Shown here piece after piece: positions 29,937 through 39,900 of a stretch of DNA of 57,542 nucleotides (position 1 is the first letter of the stretch; every line of letters begins with the position of its first letter). Source of the DNA: DAHUYF01 sp035553515 (GTDB lineage: Bacteria; Pseudomonadota; Alphaproteobacteria; ATCC43930; CGMCC-115725); assembly GCA_035553515.1 (NCBI GenBank), contig DATNDG010000126.1, positions 1 to 57,542 of the forward strand, given 5' to 3'. The translations under genes and the position numbers were made by a program. The notes beneath the pieces were generated by a model. That model had not been told where the DNA came from. It made no database searches and saw nothing but the letters and a program-made list of their open reading frames with translations.

Positions 29937-31037
29937 TCAGAAGATCGACGCGGTCAGACGGGCGAGCGGGCTCTGATAGCGCGTATCGACGTTGACATAG
30001 GCGCTCATGCCCGCGCGCAGCGGTCGCGCCGGGTCGGGGTTCTCGATTTCGAGCCGCACCGGCAGGCGCTGAACCACCTTGACCCAGTTGCCCGTCGCAT
30101 TCTGCGGCGGCAGCACGGAGAATTGCGAGCCGGTGCCGGGGCTGAGGCTCGCGACGCGCGCCTTGAAGGTGATACCGGGATAGGCGTCGACGCTGACCGT
30201 CGCCTCATCGCCATCCTTCATATGCGTCAGCTCGGTTTCCTTGAAATTGGCTTCGATCCAGGGGTGGTCGGTCTCGACGAGCGAGAAGGCCGGCATCGAG
30301 GTGGCGAGATAGTTGCCGACCGGCAGCTTGTTCACGTTGGTGACGATGCCGTTCGCCGGCGCGCGGATCACGGTGTAGCCGAGATTGAGCTGCGCCTGGT
30401 CGAGTTCGGCCTGCGCCTGGCGCACCAACGGATGCTCGTCGGTGGGAATGTCGGGATTGCCGCCGAGGCTCGCCAGGATATTGGCGATCTGCTGCTGAAC
30501 GGCGGCGACCTGCTCGCGTGCCGTCACTAGGTGGTTCTGCGCCTGGTCGAAGCTCGACTGCGACGTGACGTGCTGCTCCAGCAGATGCTTCTGCCGATCA
30601 TACTCGCTCTGCTGGTATTTGAGCGTGTCCTGGGCCGCGGCGAGATCGGCAAGGCGCTGCCGATAGGTCGCGCGCATGCCTTCGACCTGAAGCCGCGCCG
30701 AGGCAAGCTGCGCCTGAGCGCGCTCGACGGCGGCGCGGTAGGGCCGATCGTCGAGGCGGATCAGCACCTGGCCGGCCTTCACATATTGATTGTCTTGCAC
30801 GTCGACGGCGACCACACGGCCGGAGACGTCGCTGCTCACCGTCACCGTATTGGCCTGAACATAGGCGTCGTCCGTCGAGACGTAGCGGCCCGAAGTCAGG
30901 TACCACCAGCCCCCGCCGATGACGATCGCGAGCGGCACGGCGATCATCAGCAGAACGCGCAGCCAACGCGCGCGGCTCAGCCGAAAGCGGCCGCCGGCCA
31001 CGCGATCGCTGATCCGGACCTGGGTCGTGGAACTCAT
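29937..31037 (-). CDS. emrA: HlyD/EmrA-type membrane fusion protein
   Basis: The 366-residue periplasmic adaptor has one N-terminal helix (LLMIAVPLAIVIGGGWWYL, about residues 31-49), a biotinyl-lipoyl half-motif VSSDVSGRVVAVDVQDNQYV, a long helical hairpin at about residues 105-200, the second lipoyl half VIRAPANGIVTNV and a beta-barrel end. It links the EmrB pump to an outer-membrane channel. ATG 31037 overlaps the marR stop by four bases. Confidence 0.93.
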   Translation of the reverse strand: MSSTTQVRISDRVAGGRFRLSRARWLRVLLMIAVPLAIVIGGGWWYLTSGRYVSTDDAYVQANTVTVSSDVSGRVVAVDVQDNQYVKAGQVLIRLDDRPYRAAVERAQAQLASARLQVEGMRATYRQRLADLAAAQDTLKYQQSEYDRQKHLLEQHVTSQSSFDQAQNHLVTAREQVAAVQQQIANILASLGGNPDIPTDEHPLVRQAQAELDQAQLNLGYTVIRAPANGIVTNVNKLPVGNYLATSMPAFSLVETDHPWIEANFKETELTHMKDGDEATVSVDAYPGITFKARVASLSPGTGSQFSVLPPQNATGNWVKVVQRLPVRLEIENPDPARPLRAGMSAYVNVDTRYQSPLARLTASIF

Positions 31038-31531
31038 ACGGAAGTCTCCGCCGGTTGGCGCTGTGGAACGGAAGCGGCCTTGGCCTCGTCATCGCCCCTC
31101 CGTTCGGAAAGGTTGCCGCGCACGCACACGAGGAGATCGATCAGGTGCTCGCGCTGCTCATCGGCGATGCCGGCGAAGGCCTCGTCATAGACCGTCTCGC
31201 CGAGCGCGCGGCAGGCATCGAGCAGCGGCCGTGCCCGCTCGGTGAGAAACAGGCGATGCGCCCGGCGGTCGGCGGGGTCGTCACGCCGCTCGACCAGCCC
31301 GCTCTCTTCCATGCGGTCGACGAGGCGGGCGACCGAAATGGGCTCGAGCTCCAGCAGCTCCGCCAATCCCGACTGGTTGATGCCTTCGCGGCGCTGCAGA
31401 TGGGCGAGGCTCTGCCACTGGGCGCGAGTCAGGCCAAGCGGCCGGGCGCGCTGCTCATAGCGCTTGCGCATCAGCCGGGCGATGTCGTTCAGCAGGAAGC
31501 CGAAGCTTCGTTCGAGCACGGGCTGGGTCAT
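31034..31531 (-). CDS. MarR-family regulator of the emrAB operon
   Basis: The 165-residue protein has a MarR winged helix: RARPLGLTRAQWQSLAHL, INQSGLAELLELEPISVARLV, VERRDDPADRRAHRLFLT with the DxRxxR wing. As first gene of the operon with emrA and emrB (ATGA overlap), it is probably a drug-responsive local repressor like EmrR/SlyA. A palindrome with the -10 box lies upstream of its ATG at 31531. Confidence 0.92.
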   Translation of the reverse strand: MTQPVLERSFGFLLNDIARLMRKRYEQRARPLGLTRAQWQSLAHLQRREGINQSGLAELLELEPISVARLVDRMEESGLVERRDDPADRRAHRLFLTERARPLLDACRALGETVYDEAFAGIADEQREHLIDLLVCVRGNLSERRGDDEAKAASVPQRQPAETSV

Positions 31532-31551
31532 GGCCCTGATATAGTGAGCTT

Positions 31552-31564
31552 GCTTATTATAAGC
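31552..31564 (-). promoter_or_regulatory. Operator and -10 of the marR-emrAB operon
   Basis: GCTTAT-T-ATAAGC is a perfect inverted repeat. On the minus strand it contains TATAAT (31561-31556), an exact -10 consensus, so a repressor bound here would block transcription. The aminotransferase gene starts divergently 74 bases away. Confidence 0.6.
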
Positions 31565-31637
31565 CAGACTATTTCCGGGACGCAGCCTTGCAGAAACCGC
31601 AGGCGTGGGGAAGATGGCGGAAAGCCCGGAGGAAGCC

Positions 31638-32989
<1,352 letters not shown>

Positions 32990-32990
<1 letters not shown>

Positions 32991-34228
32991 TGGCGCTCGC
33001 GCCCAATATCGCCGTCAACCGCGAGCGGCTCTGGCAGAGCCTGATGGCGATGGCCGAGATCGGCGCCACCGAGAAAGGCGGATCGCGTCGCCTGGCGCTG
33101 AGCGATCTGGACAAGGCGGGGCGCGATCTCTTCGTGCGCTGGTGCCGCGAGGCCGGTTGCGCGGTGAGCATCGACCGCATGGGCAACATCTTCGCGCGCC
33201 GACCGGGCCGACGCTCCGGGCTGCCGCCGATCGTCACCGGCAGCCATCTCGACACGCAGCCAACCGGCGGCCGCTTCGACGGCGTCTACGGCGTGCTCGC
33301 CGGGCTCGAGGTGGTGCGCACACTCAACGATCTCGGCTACGAGACCGACGCACCGCTCGAGGTGGTGGTGTGGACCAACGAGGAAGGCGCGCGCTTTGCC
33401 CCCGCCATGGTGGCATCGGGCGTCTTCGCTGGCGTCTTCAGCGAAGATTACGCGCATAGCCGCACCGATAGCGAAGGCAAGACGCTCGGCGCGGAGCTTC
33501 GGCGCATCGGCTATCTCGGGGACGAGCCCTGCGGCGGCCGCCCGCTCGGCGCCTATTTCGAGGCGCATATCGAGCAGGGCCCGATCCTCGAGGCGGAAGG
33601 CAAGACGATCGGGGTCGTGCAGGGCATCCAGGGGATCGCCTGGCTCGACGTGACGCTTGCCGGCAGCGAGAGCCATGCCGGCACGACGCCGATGGATCGC
33701 CGCCGCGACGCGCTGCTCGGCTGCGCGCGGCTGGTCGAGCGGATCAATCGGATCGCGCTCGCGCATCCGCCGGGAGTGGCGACGGTCGGCGTCGTCGAGG
33801 TCGGACCGGGCTCGCGCAATACCATTCCGGGGGGCGCCTTCTTCACGGTCGACATGCGCCACCCTGAAGACGAGGCGCTCGCCGCGATGACGGCGCAGCT
33901 CGAGGCGGAGATCACCGAGATCTGCGGCGCGCTCGGGCTCGCCGGGACATGCAGCGAGATCTGGCGCTCGGCGCCGATCCATTTCGATGACGGCTGCATC
34001 GGCGCAGTGCGCCACGCGGCCGAATCAGCCGGATATCGCCATCGCGACATCACCTCGGGCGCAGGACACGATGCCGGCAACGTCAACAGGGTCGCGCCAA
34101 CGGCGATGATCTTCATCCCCTGCGCCGATGGCATCAGCCACAATGAGATCGAAAGCGCCACGCCCGAGGACCTGGCGGCAGGCTGCAACGTCCTGCTGCG
34201 CGCGATGCTCGAGCGGGCGGCCCTGTGA
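32990..34228 (+). CDS. Zn-dependent hydantoinase/carbamoylase-family amidase
   Basis: The 412-residue M20-type amidase has metal ligands in GSHLDTQPTGGRFDG, NEEGARF, EAHIEQGP and HNEIES, with the dimer-domain motif GSESHAGTTPMDRR. The family covers N-carbamoyl-beta-alanine amidohydrolase (beta-ureidopropionase), N-carbamoyl-L-amino-acid hydrolase and allantoate amidohydrolase. Coupling to a beta-alanine-type aminotransferase favours release of beta-alanine from N-carbamoyl-beta-alanine, the end of reductive pyrimidine breakdown; that is inference. Confidence 0.9.
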
Positions 34229-34348
34229 ATTCTGCGCGGCTTCGGCGTTAACCTTATCGACGCACCCGCCGGAAAGGCGCGCGCCGGCAGAACGCATGGG
34301 GATTTTCTTAACCCTCGCGCGCTAGTCTTCGAGACGAAGGAGAGTGTT

Positions 34349-34636
34349 GTGGCTGAATGGCTCGATCAGGACGGTGCGAAGGCGGTGGCGGTGCTGGCAA
34401 CGGCCACCGTGCGGCAGCTCGGCCGCACGGCGCCCGTGGTGGCAAGCCTGCAACGCCTGCTGCGCGAGCGCAGCCGCGACGCCTTTGAGGACGCGTGCGA
34501 TTCCTTCGACGAGCTCGAGCCCGGCGTGCGCGAGCGCATCGCCTCGAGCGCGCCGGTGATCGCGCGCAGCCGCCTGCGCAAGAAGCGCCCGCCGCCGACG
34601 CTCGGCGGGTTGCTCGGCGCGCTCAACCGCCGCTGA
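34349..34636 (+). CDS. Small helical protein of unknown function
   Basis: The 95-residue product (GTG start, RBS AAGGAGA) reads AEWLDQDGAKAVAVLATATV and onward: an Ala/Leu-rich helical N-terminus, an acidic middle (FEDACDSFDELEPG) and a basic end (ARSRLRKKRPPPTLGGLLGALNRR). No membrane segment is certain and no family is recognised. It sits after an intergenic region with a GCCGG/CCGGC hairpin, and the next small gene follows five bases later. Confidence 0.55.
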   Translation: MAEWLDQDGAKAVAVLATATVRQLGRTAPVVASLQRLLRERSRDAFEDACDSFDELEPGVRERIASSAPVIARSRLRKKRPPPTLGGLLGALNRR

Positions 34637-34641
34637 ACGCG

Positions 34642-35007
34642 ATGCCCTCTCCCTCCCCCGAAGTCGTCGTCGAGAATCTGCGCCGGACATTGCACGGCAA
34701 CATCGCGCACTACGCGGCGCTGAGGCTGGAGACGCTCAGCGGCGGCGTCGAGGACGAGCTGGTGGAGTTGGCGCTCATGCTCGGGCTCGAATGCACCGCT
34801 GATCGGCGGCAGCCGCTCGGCCTGCTGCTCGACAGCCTCTGCGAAGCGGCGCGCGAGGACCAGCAGGCGACCTATGAGCAGCGCGAAGCCGCAAGAAGCG
34901 GCGGCGTCAATATCAACGCGGTACCGGCGATGACCGCTTCCGTCGATCGCTGGCTCGAGCGGTGGCTGAGCGCAAGAGGAACGGGAAGGTTGCCGCCGCT
35001 GCGGTGA
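34642..35007 (+). CDS. Hypothetical helical protein
   Basis: The 121-residue protein is cytoplasmic and mostly helical: VVENLRRTLHGNIAHYAALR, GGVEDELVELALMLGL, LGLLLDSLCEAAREDQQATY, DRWLERWLSARG. I do not recognise it. It begins five bases after the preceding 95-residue gene stop and is probably in the same transcript. It converges on the binding-protein gene. Confidence 0.55.
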   Translation: MPSPSPEVVVENLRRTLHGNIAHYAALRLETLSGGVEDELVELALMLGLECTADRRQPLGLLLDSLCEAAREDQQATYEQREAARSGGVNINAVPAMTASVDRWLERWLSARGTGRLPPLR

Positions 35008-35035
35008 CCGGCCGCCGGCCACTCCGCCAGGACTC

Positions 35036-36244
35036 TCAGCGCCGCAACGCGGCGGCCGCGGTCGGGGAAGTCGCCCGCACCACACGCCCGTCTCTCACCA
35101 AGCCGAAGAGGATGTCGGAGGCCAGAATGGCCTCGTGGTTCGTCGTGCTGAACGGGTGGTTATAGGTTTTCACGACGCCGACGACCGGCTCGCGCAACTG
35201 CTCCAGCGCCGCGCGGATTTTCACGCCGTCGGTCGAACCCGCCTGCGCGATGGCGGCGACCAGGACACGCAGCGAATCATATCCCTGGGCAGCGGACATG
35301 GGCGAGGCGATCGGCGCGCGGAACCGCGCCGAGAATGCCTTCAAGAACGCCGCCTGGGCCGGGGTTTGCGCCTCATCGATGAACGTCTCCGTCATCATCG
35401 TCCCGCTGCCGCTCGGCCCGGCGCCCTTGATGAAGCTCGCCATCGACAGGGTCCAGCTGCCGATGAGCGGCACGTTCCAGCCGAGCGCCGCTCGGTCGCG
35501 CGCGATCGCCGCAAGCTCGGGGCCGATGCCGTAGGTCAGCAGCACATCCGCGCCCGCCGCGCGCGCCCGGCGCAGCTGCGGCGTCATGTCGACATCGCCG
35601 ATATTGAACTTCTCCAGCGACACGGGCCTCACGCCGGCCCGGACCAGGGCGTCGCTCAGATCGCCGCGTCCAACCAGCCCGTAGCTCGTGGCGTCGGTGA
35701 GGATGCCTGGCCGGCGATAACCGCGGCGCAGCGCCTCGGCGACGATCGCCGGCGCCTCGATCGCAGTGCTCATCGAGAAGCGGAAGACATAGTTGTGGGC
35801 ATATTCCGGCGGCGCGAATTCCTGCGCGATCGACGCGCCGGTGGCGACGCTGACGATGAGCGGGATGCGGGCCTGCTCGAAATAGGGAGCGGCCGCCAGG
35901 GCCACGCCGGTATTGATGAGGCCGATGCCGGCGGTCACCGGATGGACCTCGGTCACCTCGCGGGCGATGTGCCCGCCGCGCTCGTTATGCGCCTCGTCGT
36001 CGCGCGCGACCAACACGATCCGCCGCCCCAGCACGCCGCCCGCGCGGTTGATCTCGCCCGTCGCGAGTTCGACGCCCTGGCGCATGCTGATGCCCATATC
36101 CGCCGATCCCCCGGTATAGGGGCCGATCACGGCGATCGCGATCGGCGCATCGCGCGCCGGCGCGGCAATGGCAAGCGGGCCGAGCGCAAGGAGCCCGCTG
36201 GCAAGCGCGGCCGCTCTGATCGCCCGTCGCAGCGTGCCGCTCAT
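35036..36244 (-). CDS. Branched-chain amino acid type periplasmic binding protein
   Basis: The 402-residue Peripla_BP_6 protein has a Sec signal peptide (RRAIRAAALASGLLALGPLA, ending IAAPA), then IAVIGPYTGGSADMGISMRQ typical of the LivK/amide-binding group. No permease or ATPase gene is near. Its ATG overlaps the stop of a Cache histidine kinase by four bases, so it may deliver a ligand to the kinase rather than to an ABC transporter. Confidence 0.9.
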   Translation of the reverse strand: MSGTLRRAIRAAALASGLLALGPLAIAAPARDAPIAIAVIGPYTGGSADMGISMRQGVELATGEINRAGGVLGRRIVLVARDDEAHNERGGHIAREVTEVHPVTAGIGLINTGVALAAAPYFEQARIPLIVSVATGASIAQEFAPPEYAHNYVFRFSMSTAIEAPAIVAEALRRGYRRPGILTDATSYGLVGRGDLSDALVRAGVRPVSLEKFNIGDVDMTPQLRRARAAGADVLLTYGIGPELAAIARDRAALGWNVPLIGSWTLSMASFIKGAGPSGSGTMMTETFIDEAQTPAQAAFLKAFSARFRAPIASPMSAAQGYDSLRVLVAAIAQAGSTDGVKIRAALEQLREPVVGVVKTYNHPFSTTNHEAILASDILFGLVRDGRVVRATSPTAAAALRR

Positions 36245-37947
36245 GCGACGCTCCTGCGTTCCGCGGCAGCGCCGGCGCCCGGCGCGAGCAAGCGGCGCTG
36301 TGCCCCGTTCGCGACGGCAAAGGTGATGCGCACCGTGGTCCCGCGTCCGGGTTCGCTCGCGATCTCGAAACTGCCGCCATGGAGCTCCACGAGATTCTTG
36401 GTCAGCGGCAGGCCCAGGCCGGTGCCCTCGTGGGTGCGCGTCAAAGTGTTGCCGACCTGGCCGAAGGGCTCGAGTGCCTTCGGTACATCCTCGGGCGCGA
36501 TGCCGATGCCGGTATCGGCGACCTCGATGGCGACGCCGGCAGGATCCGGCCGTGCGCGCACCGTCACCTTTCCGCCGGACGGGGTGAACTTGACCGCGTT
36601 CGAGATCAGGTTGAGGAGCACCTGCTGCAGACGCGTATCGTCGGCAACGATCGGCGGCAGTCCCGTGTCGGCCTCGCCGCGGAGCAAAACGCCCTTCTCT
36701 GCCGCCTTGTTCGCCAGCAGCCTCACCGCCTGCTCGATGCTGGCGGCCGGCTCGATCGCTTCCAGCACCAGCTCCGTCTTGCCCGATTGCAGCTTGGCGA
36801 GATCGAGGATGTCGTTGATGATGTTGAGGAGATGCCGGCCGCTCCTGGCGATGAGCGCGCCATATTCGCGATAGCGCGCCATCAGCGGCCCGAAGGCCTG
36901 CTGCTCGATGAGCTCCGAGAAGCCGATCACGGCGTTGAGCGGGGTTCTGAGCTCGTGGCTCATGGTCGCGAGAAAGGCGCTCTTGGCGCTGTCCGCCGCT
37001 TCGGCGCGTTCCCTGGCAACCCGCTCGGATTCGGCCGCGCGCTCGCGCGCATCGGCCTCCCTCGCCAGCCGTACGGTGCCGAGCGCCACGAGCACGGTGA
37101 GCAGCGTCATGAACACCGCATCGGCGGTGACATAAGCGCGCAGCGACGGCTCGCTCCAGATCGGCGGGGTGGTGACCACGATCTTCAGCGGCAGGCCCGA
37201 CACCGGCTGCACCAGGGAGCTGAAACCGGCGTTGAGGTTGAGGAACCGCGCGACGCTCATCCCGATCAGCGTCCCCTTGCCTTGCGGTGCGACGACGGCC
37301 GCCAGCACGGCGCCGTCGTCGCGCGCGAGAGCCGCCATTCCGGCCCCCGCATTCTGCCCGTAGAAATTCATGAAGTAGACGGGATCAGCGAGCGCACAGA
37401 CGACCCCGCGCAGATCGCCGTCGCTGTCCAGGACGGGGCGGCTCAGCACGAAATAGGGTTTGCCGTCGATCTTGGAGAGCGAAGCCGAAGCGATATAGAG
37501 TCCGACGCCGCGCCATTTCTTCTGCTCGGCGAAGGCCGCGTAGTTGGCATAGGAGAACGGCCGCGCCGGATAATGGCGCGAATCCTGGATCATCACGCCG
37601 TTGAGATCGAGCAGGGTGAGGGCTTTCGCCTGCGGCAGGCGCAGCGCGGTCTGGTGCAGCAGCATATGCAGCGCCACCGAGCGCGGACCAAAATCGGGGT
37701 CGGCGGCCGCCTTGGACGCGATCTCCTCGAGCGCCAGATCGATGCCGCCGATCGAACGGCTGGCATGTTCGGCAAGCAAGGTGGCGCGTGCCGCCATCGC
37801 ATCGGCGGCGATCGCCTTCGCCGACTCCATCAGCTTGGTGATGAAGATGACGTTCGCGCCGTGCAGCACCACGAGAATCAGCACGCTGTAAACCGTCAGC
37901 CGGCGCGAGAACGGCATGTGCAAGAGCTTTGAAAACGCGCGAGGCAT
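36241..37947 (-). CDS. Cache-type sensor histidine kinase
   Basis: The 568-residue membrane kinase has helix one at about residues 16-38, a periplasmic sensor of about 240 residues with the PDC/Cache look (LLDLNGVMIQDSRHYPARPF, YFVLSRPVLDSDGDLRGVV), and a second helix near residue 285. HisKA follows with the phospho-His in TMSHELRTPLN (about residue 331), then HATPase_c with NLISNAVKFTPSGG, ADTGIGIA and GTGLGLPL. No receiver domain and no response regulator are beside it. It is followed by a coupled periplasmic binding protein. Confidence 0.92.
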   Translation of the reverse strand: MPRAFSKLLHMPFSRRLTVYSVLILVVLHGANVIFITKLMESAKAIAADAMAARATLLAEHASRSIGGIDLALEEIASKAAADPDFGPRSVALHMLLHQTALRLPQAKALTLLDLNGVMIQDSRHYPARPFSYANYAAFAEQKKWRGVGLYIASASLSKIDGKPYFVLSRPVLDSDGDLRGVVCALADPVYFMNFYGQNAGAGMAALARDDGAVLAAVVAPQGKGTLIGMSVARFLNLNAGFSSLVQPVSGLPLKIVVTTPPIWSEPSLRAYVTADAVFMTLLTVLVALGTVRLAREADARERAAESERVARERAEAADSAKSAFLATMSHELRTPLNAVIGFSELIEQQAFGPLMARYREYGALIARSGRHLLNIINDILDLAKLQSGKTELVLEAIEPAASIEQAVRLLANKAAEKGVLLRGEADTGLPPIVADDTRLQQVLLNLISNAVKFTPSGGKVTVRARPDPAGVAIEVADTGIGIAPEDVPKALEPFGQVGNTLTRTHEGTGLGLPLTKNLVELHGGSFEIASEPGRGTTVRITFAVANGAQRRLLAPGAGAAAERRSVA

Positions 37948-38097
37948 GGCTTGTCGACCGGCTCGGCTGATTCCGCGGGGCGCTGGCTAATTTTTAATCA
38001 TAGTTGTCAGTGCCTAACGAAAGATTGCCGTTCTGTGACGAGGTGCGCCGCCGCGCGGGACGGGTTCAATGGCGCGCATTTACCGCCGTTTTACCAA

Positions 38098-38124
38098 TGT
38101 CGGTTGAAATTCTTTTCCGGCATC
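38098..38124 (+). promoter_or_regulatory. Possible third ECF42-type promoter
   Basis: TGTCGG (38098-38103), 17 bases, then CATC (38121-38124), one mismatch to the TGTCGG-N17-CGTC seen twice in the ECF42 locus. It is 21 bases before the ATG at 38145. Confidence 0.35.
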
Positions 38125-38144
38125 ACCAGGCATCGGGGGGCCCC

Positions 38145-38537
38145 ATGCAGGCCGCAAAGTGGATATTCCGCATCGCCGGCGTCTACGGCATTGCCGTGCT
38201 GACGCCGATGTACTTCCTTGAAGGGATGTTCACCGATTCGCTGCATCCCGAATTCTATTATGGCTTCGTCGGCGTCGGCCTGGCCTGGCAGGTGCTGTTC
38301 TTCATTCTCGCGGCCGATCCGCTGCGCTATCGGGCGATGATGGTCCCGGCGCTGCTTGAGAAGGTCGGTTATGGCGGCGCGACGCTGGCGCTCTTCATCC
38401 TCGGCCGGGCGGCCGCTTCGGTGGTGCTGAGCGGCCTCGTCGACTGGCTCTTCGCCGGCCTCTTTCTCTGGTCCTATCTGCGGACGGGGCAGCGGATGCA
38501 CCAAGGCTCCGCCGCCCCCGCCTGGGCGGGCGAGTGA
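38145..38537 (+). CDS. Small polytopic membrane protein
   Basis: The 130-residue protein has four predicted helices: WIFRIAGVYGIAVLTPMYFL, FVGVGLAWQVLFFILA, GGATLALFILGRAAASVVLS and LVDWLFAGLFLWSYL. It resembles small DoxX-like or hypothetical inner-membrane proteins, but no family is certain. ATG 38097 would add 16 residues. It converges on the DUF899 gene and is preceded by an ECF42-like promoter, so it may belong to that stress response. Confidence 0.7.
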   Translation: MQAAKWIFRIAGVYGIAVLTPMYFLEGMFTDSLHPEFYYGFVGVGLAWQVLFFILAADPLRYRAMMVPALLEKVGYGGATLALFILGRAAASVVLSGLVDWLFAGLFLWSYLRTGQRMHQGSAAPAWAGE

Positions 38538-38570
38538 CCGCTTCGCGGCTCGCCGGCTCTCGCGGCCCGC

Positions 38571-39365
38571 TCACCTGACGTTCGGTTCCGCCTCGCAGCA
38601 CTGCTCCAGCGTCTCGGGCGCGAGATAGCGTCCGGTCGGCGCGACGATGCCGCCGGCATCGTAGCGGTCGTGATGGCGCACCCAGTCGCTGAGATTGCCG
38701 CTGGGACCGGTCTCGTTCCGCCCGTTGGGCGTGATGTCGAGGCAGGCATAGGTGCCGAGCTGATCTTCGCCTCCGCGGCCGTAGGACGAGTAGGTGTGGA
38801 AGATATCGCCGGCAGCGTCGCGATAGAAGACGCTGCGTCCCGACAGCTCCTCGATGCCGACGCGGCGGCGCTCGTAGTTGTATTCGACTTCCTCCCCGGC
38901 GGCGATCGCGTCCTTGTCGAATGAGACATGGAAGTCGCGATTGAAGTCGCTGCCGCCGGATGAGACCCACCGGACGCGCCATCCCATGCGTTGCCGGAAG
39001 GCTTCGAGCTCGGCCAGCGGCGCGCGCGACACCACGACATAGCTGACATCATGATGCTCGAGATGCACCAGCGCGCCACTGACGTGATCGAGTTCGAAGG
39101 AGCAGCCGACGCAGCCCTCCTTCCAGCCGGGCCCGAACATGAAATGCTTGACGATGAGCTGGCTGCGCCCGGCGAAGAGATCGGCGAGCGTCACTCTGCC
39201 CTCGAGGGCATCGAAGACATAAGGTGTGTCGATCTTCACCCAGGGCAGCGCGCGGCGCTCCCGGGCGAGCGCGTCGCGCGCCCGGGTCATCGCCTTTTCC
39301 TTGGCGAGCAGGGTCCGCCGTGCGGCAAGCCATTCTTCGCGCGAGACGATTTGATGCCGCTCCAT
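38571..39365 (-). CDS. DUF899 thioredoxin-like protein
   Basis: The 264-residue protein has the DUF899 marks: REEWLAARRTLLAKEKAMTR, LPWVKIDTPYVF, FMFGPGWKEGCVGCSFELDH with the CxxC pair, and VFHT-like DIFHTYSSYGRG, then LDITPNGRNE. The family has a thioredoxin-like fold and is often found with ECF42 and VOC genes. Redox role likely, substrate unknown. It is 14 bases after the VOC gene and probably shares its ECF42 promoter. Confidence 0.9.
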   Translation of the reverse strand: MERHQIVSREEWLAARRTLLAKEKAMTRARDALARERRALPWVKIDTPYVFDALEGRVTLADLFAGRSQLIVKHFMFGPGWKEGCVGCSFELDHVSGALVHLEHHDVSYVVVSRAPLAELEAFRQRMGWRVRWVSSGGSDFNRDFHVSFDKDAIAAGEEVEYNYERRRVGIEELSGRSVFYRDAAGDIFHTYSSYGRGGEDQLGTYACLDITPNGRNETGPSGNLSDWVRHHDRYDAGGIVAPTGRYLAPETLEQCCEAEPNVR

Positions 39366-39379
39366 GAGCCGCTCCTTTC

Positions 39380-39784
39380 CTACTTCTCGCAGTTGATCAT
39401 AAAGGGCGTGCCGAAGCGATCGACCAGCATGCCGAAACGCAGCGCCCAGAAGGTCTTCTGCAGCGGCATGGTCACGGTGCCGCCTTCCGCGAGCGCCTGG
39501 AACACCCGCTCCGCCTCGTCGGCGCCCTCGATGCCGAGGGTCACCGACATGCCCTTGCTGGGCTCATAGCGGCCCGGCGGGGCATCGCCGCCCATCAGCA
39601 CCTGGTTGCCCAGCATGAGGCGCGCATGCGCGATCCTGCCGCGTGCTTCCGGCGGCATGTGTTCCGCCATCGGCGTCTCGCCGTAGCTCAGCATCGCGCC
39701 GATCCGGCCGCCGAGGCAGCTCTCATAGAATTTGAACGCCGCCTCGCACTGCCCGTCGAAGCTCAGATAGGGATTGACCTGCAT
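39380..39784 (-). CDS. VOC-family protein, PhnB type
   Basis: The 134-residue protein is a glyoxalase/bleomycin-resistance (VOC) fold of the PhnB group: NPYLSFDGQCEAAFKFYESCLGG (in two parts), MSYGETP-like MLSYGETPMAEHMPP, RIAHARLMLGNQVLMGGD and FWALRFGMLVDRFGTPFMIN. Such proteins are common targets of ECF42 sigma factors. The catalytic metal ligands are incomplete, as usual for PhnB. RBS AGGAG precedes ATG 39784. Confidence 0.9.
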   Translation of the reverse strand: MQVNPYLSFDGQCEAAFKFYESCLGGRIGAMLSYGETPMAEHMPPEARGRIAHARLMLGNQVLMGGDAPPGRYEPSKGMSVTLGIEGADEAERVFQALAEGGTVTMPLQKTFWALRFGMLVDRFGTPFMINCEK

Positions 39785-39835
39785 CGGAACGCTCCTTCTC
39801 TTTCGTCGGATGCCCGCAACGGGCTTTGTTCCAAG

Positions 39836-39862
39836 GACGCGCGAATCCGTGCGCTTCCGACA
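39836..39862 (-). promoter_or_regulatory. ECF42-type promoter of the VOC-DUF899 operon
   Basis: On the minus strand TGTCGG (39862-39857), 17 bases, CGTC (39839-39836). The same hexamer, spacing and tetramer occur before the DGPF-sigma operon (41571-41545). The reported ECF42 consensus, as I recall it, is TGTCGA with a CGTC/CGAC -10. Confidence 0.7.
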
Positions 39863-39900
39863 GTCCGGCAAAATTTTTTTCGTGAAACGGGTGGCAGCGG

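Noticed and set aside
28375..29976. Long plus-strand open frame of 533 codons
   Set aside because: It is antisense to the EmrB gene. Such long shadows are expected at this GC content, and its composition is Arg/Asp/Glu-rich without domain features.
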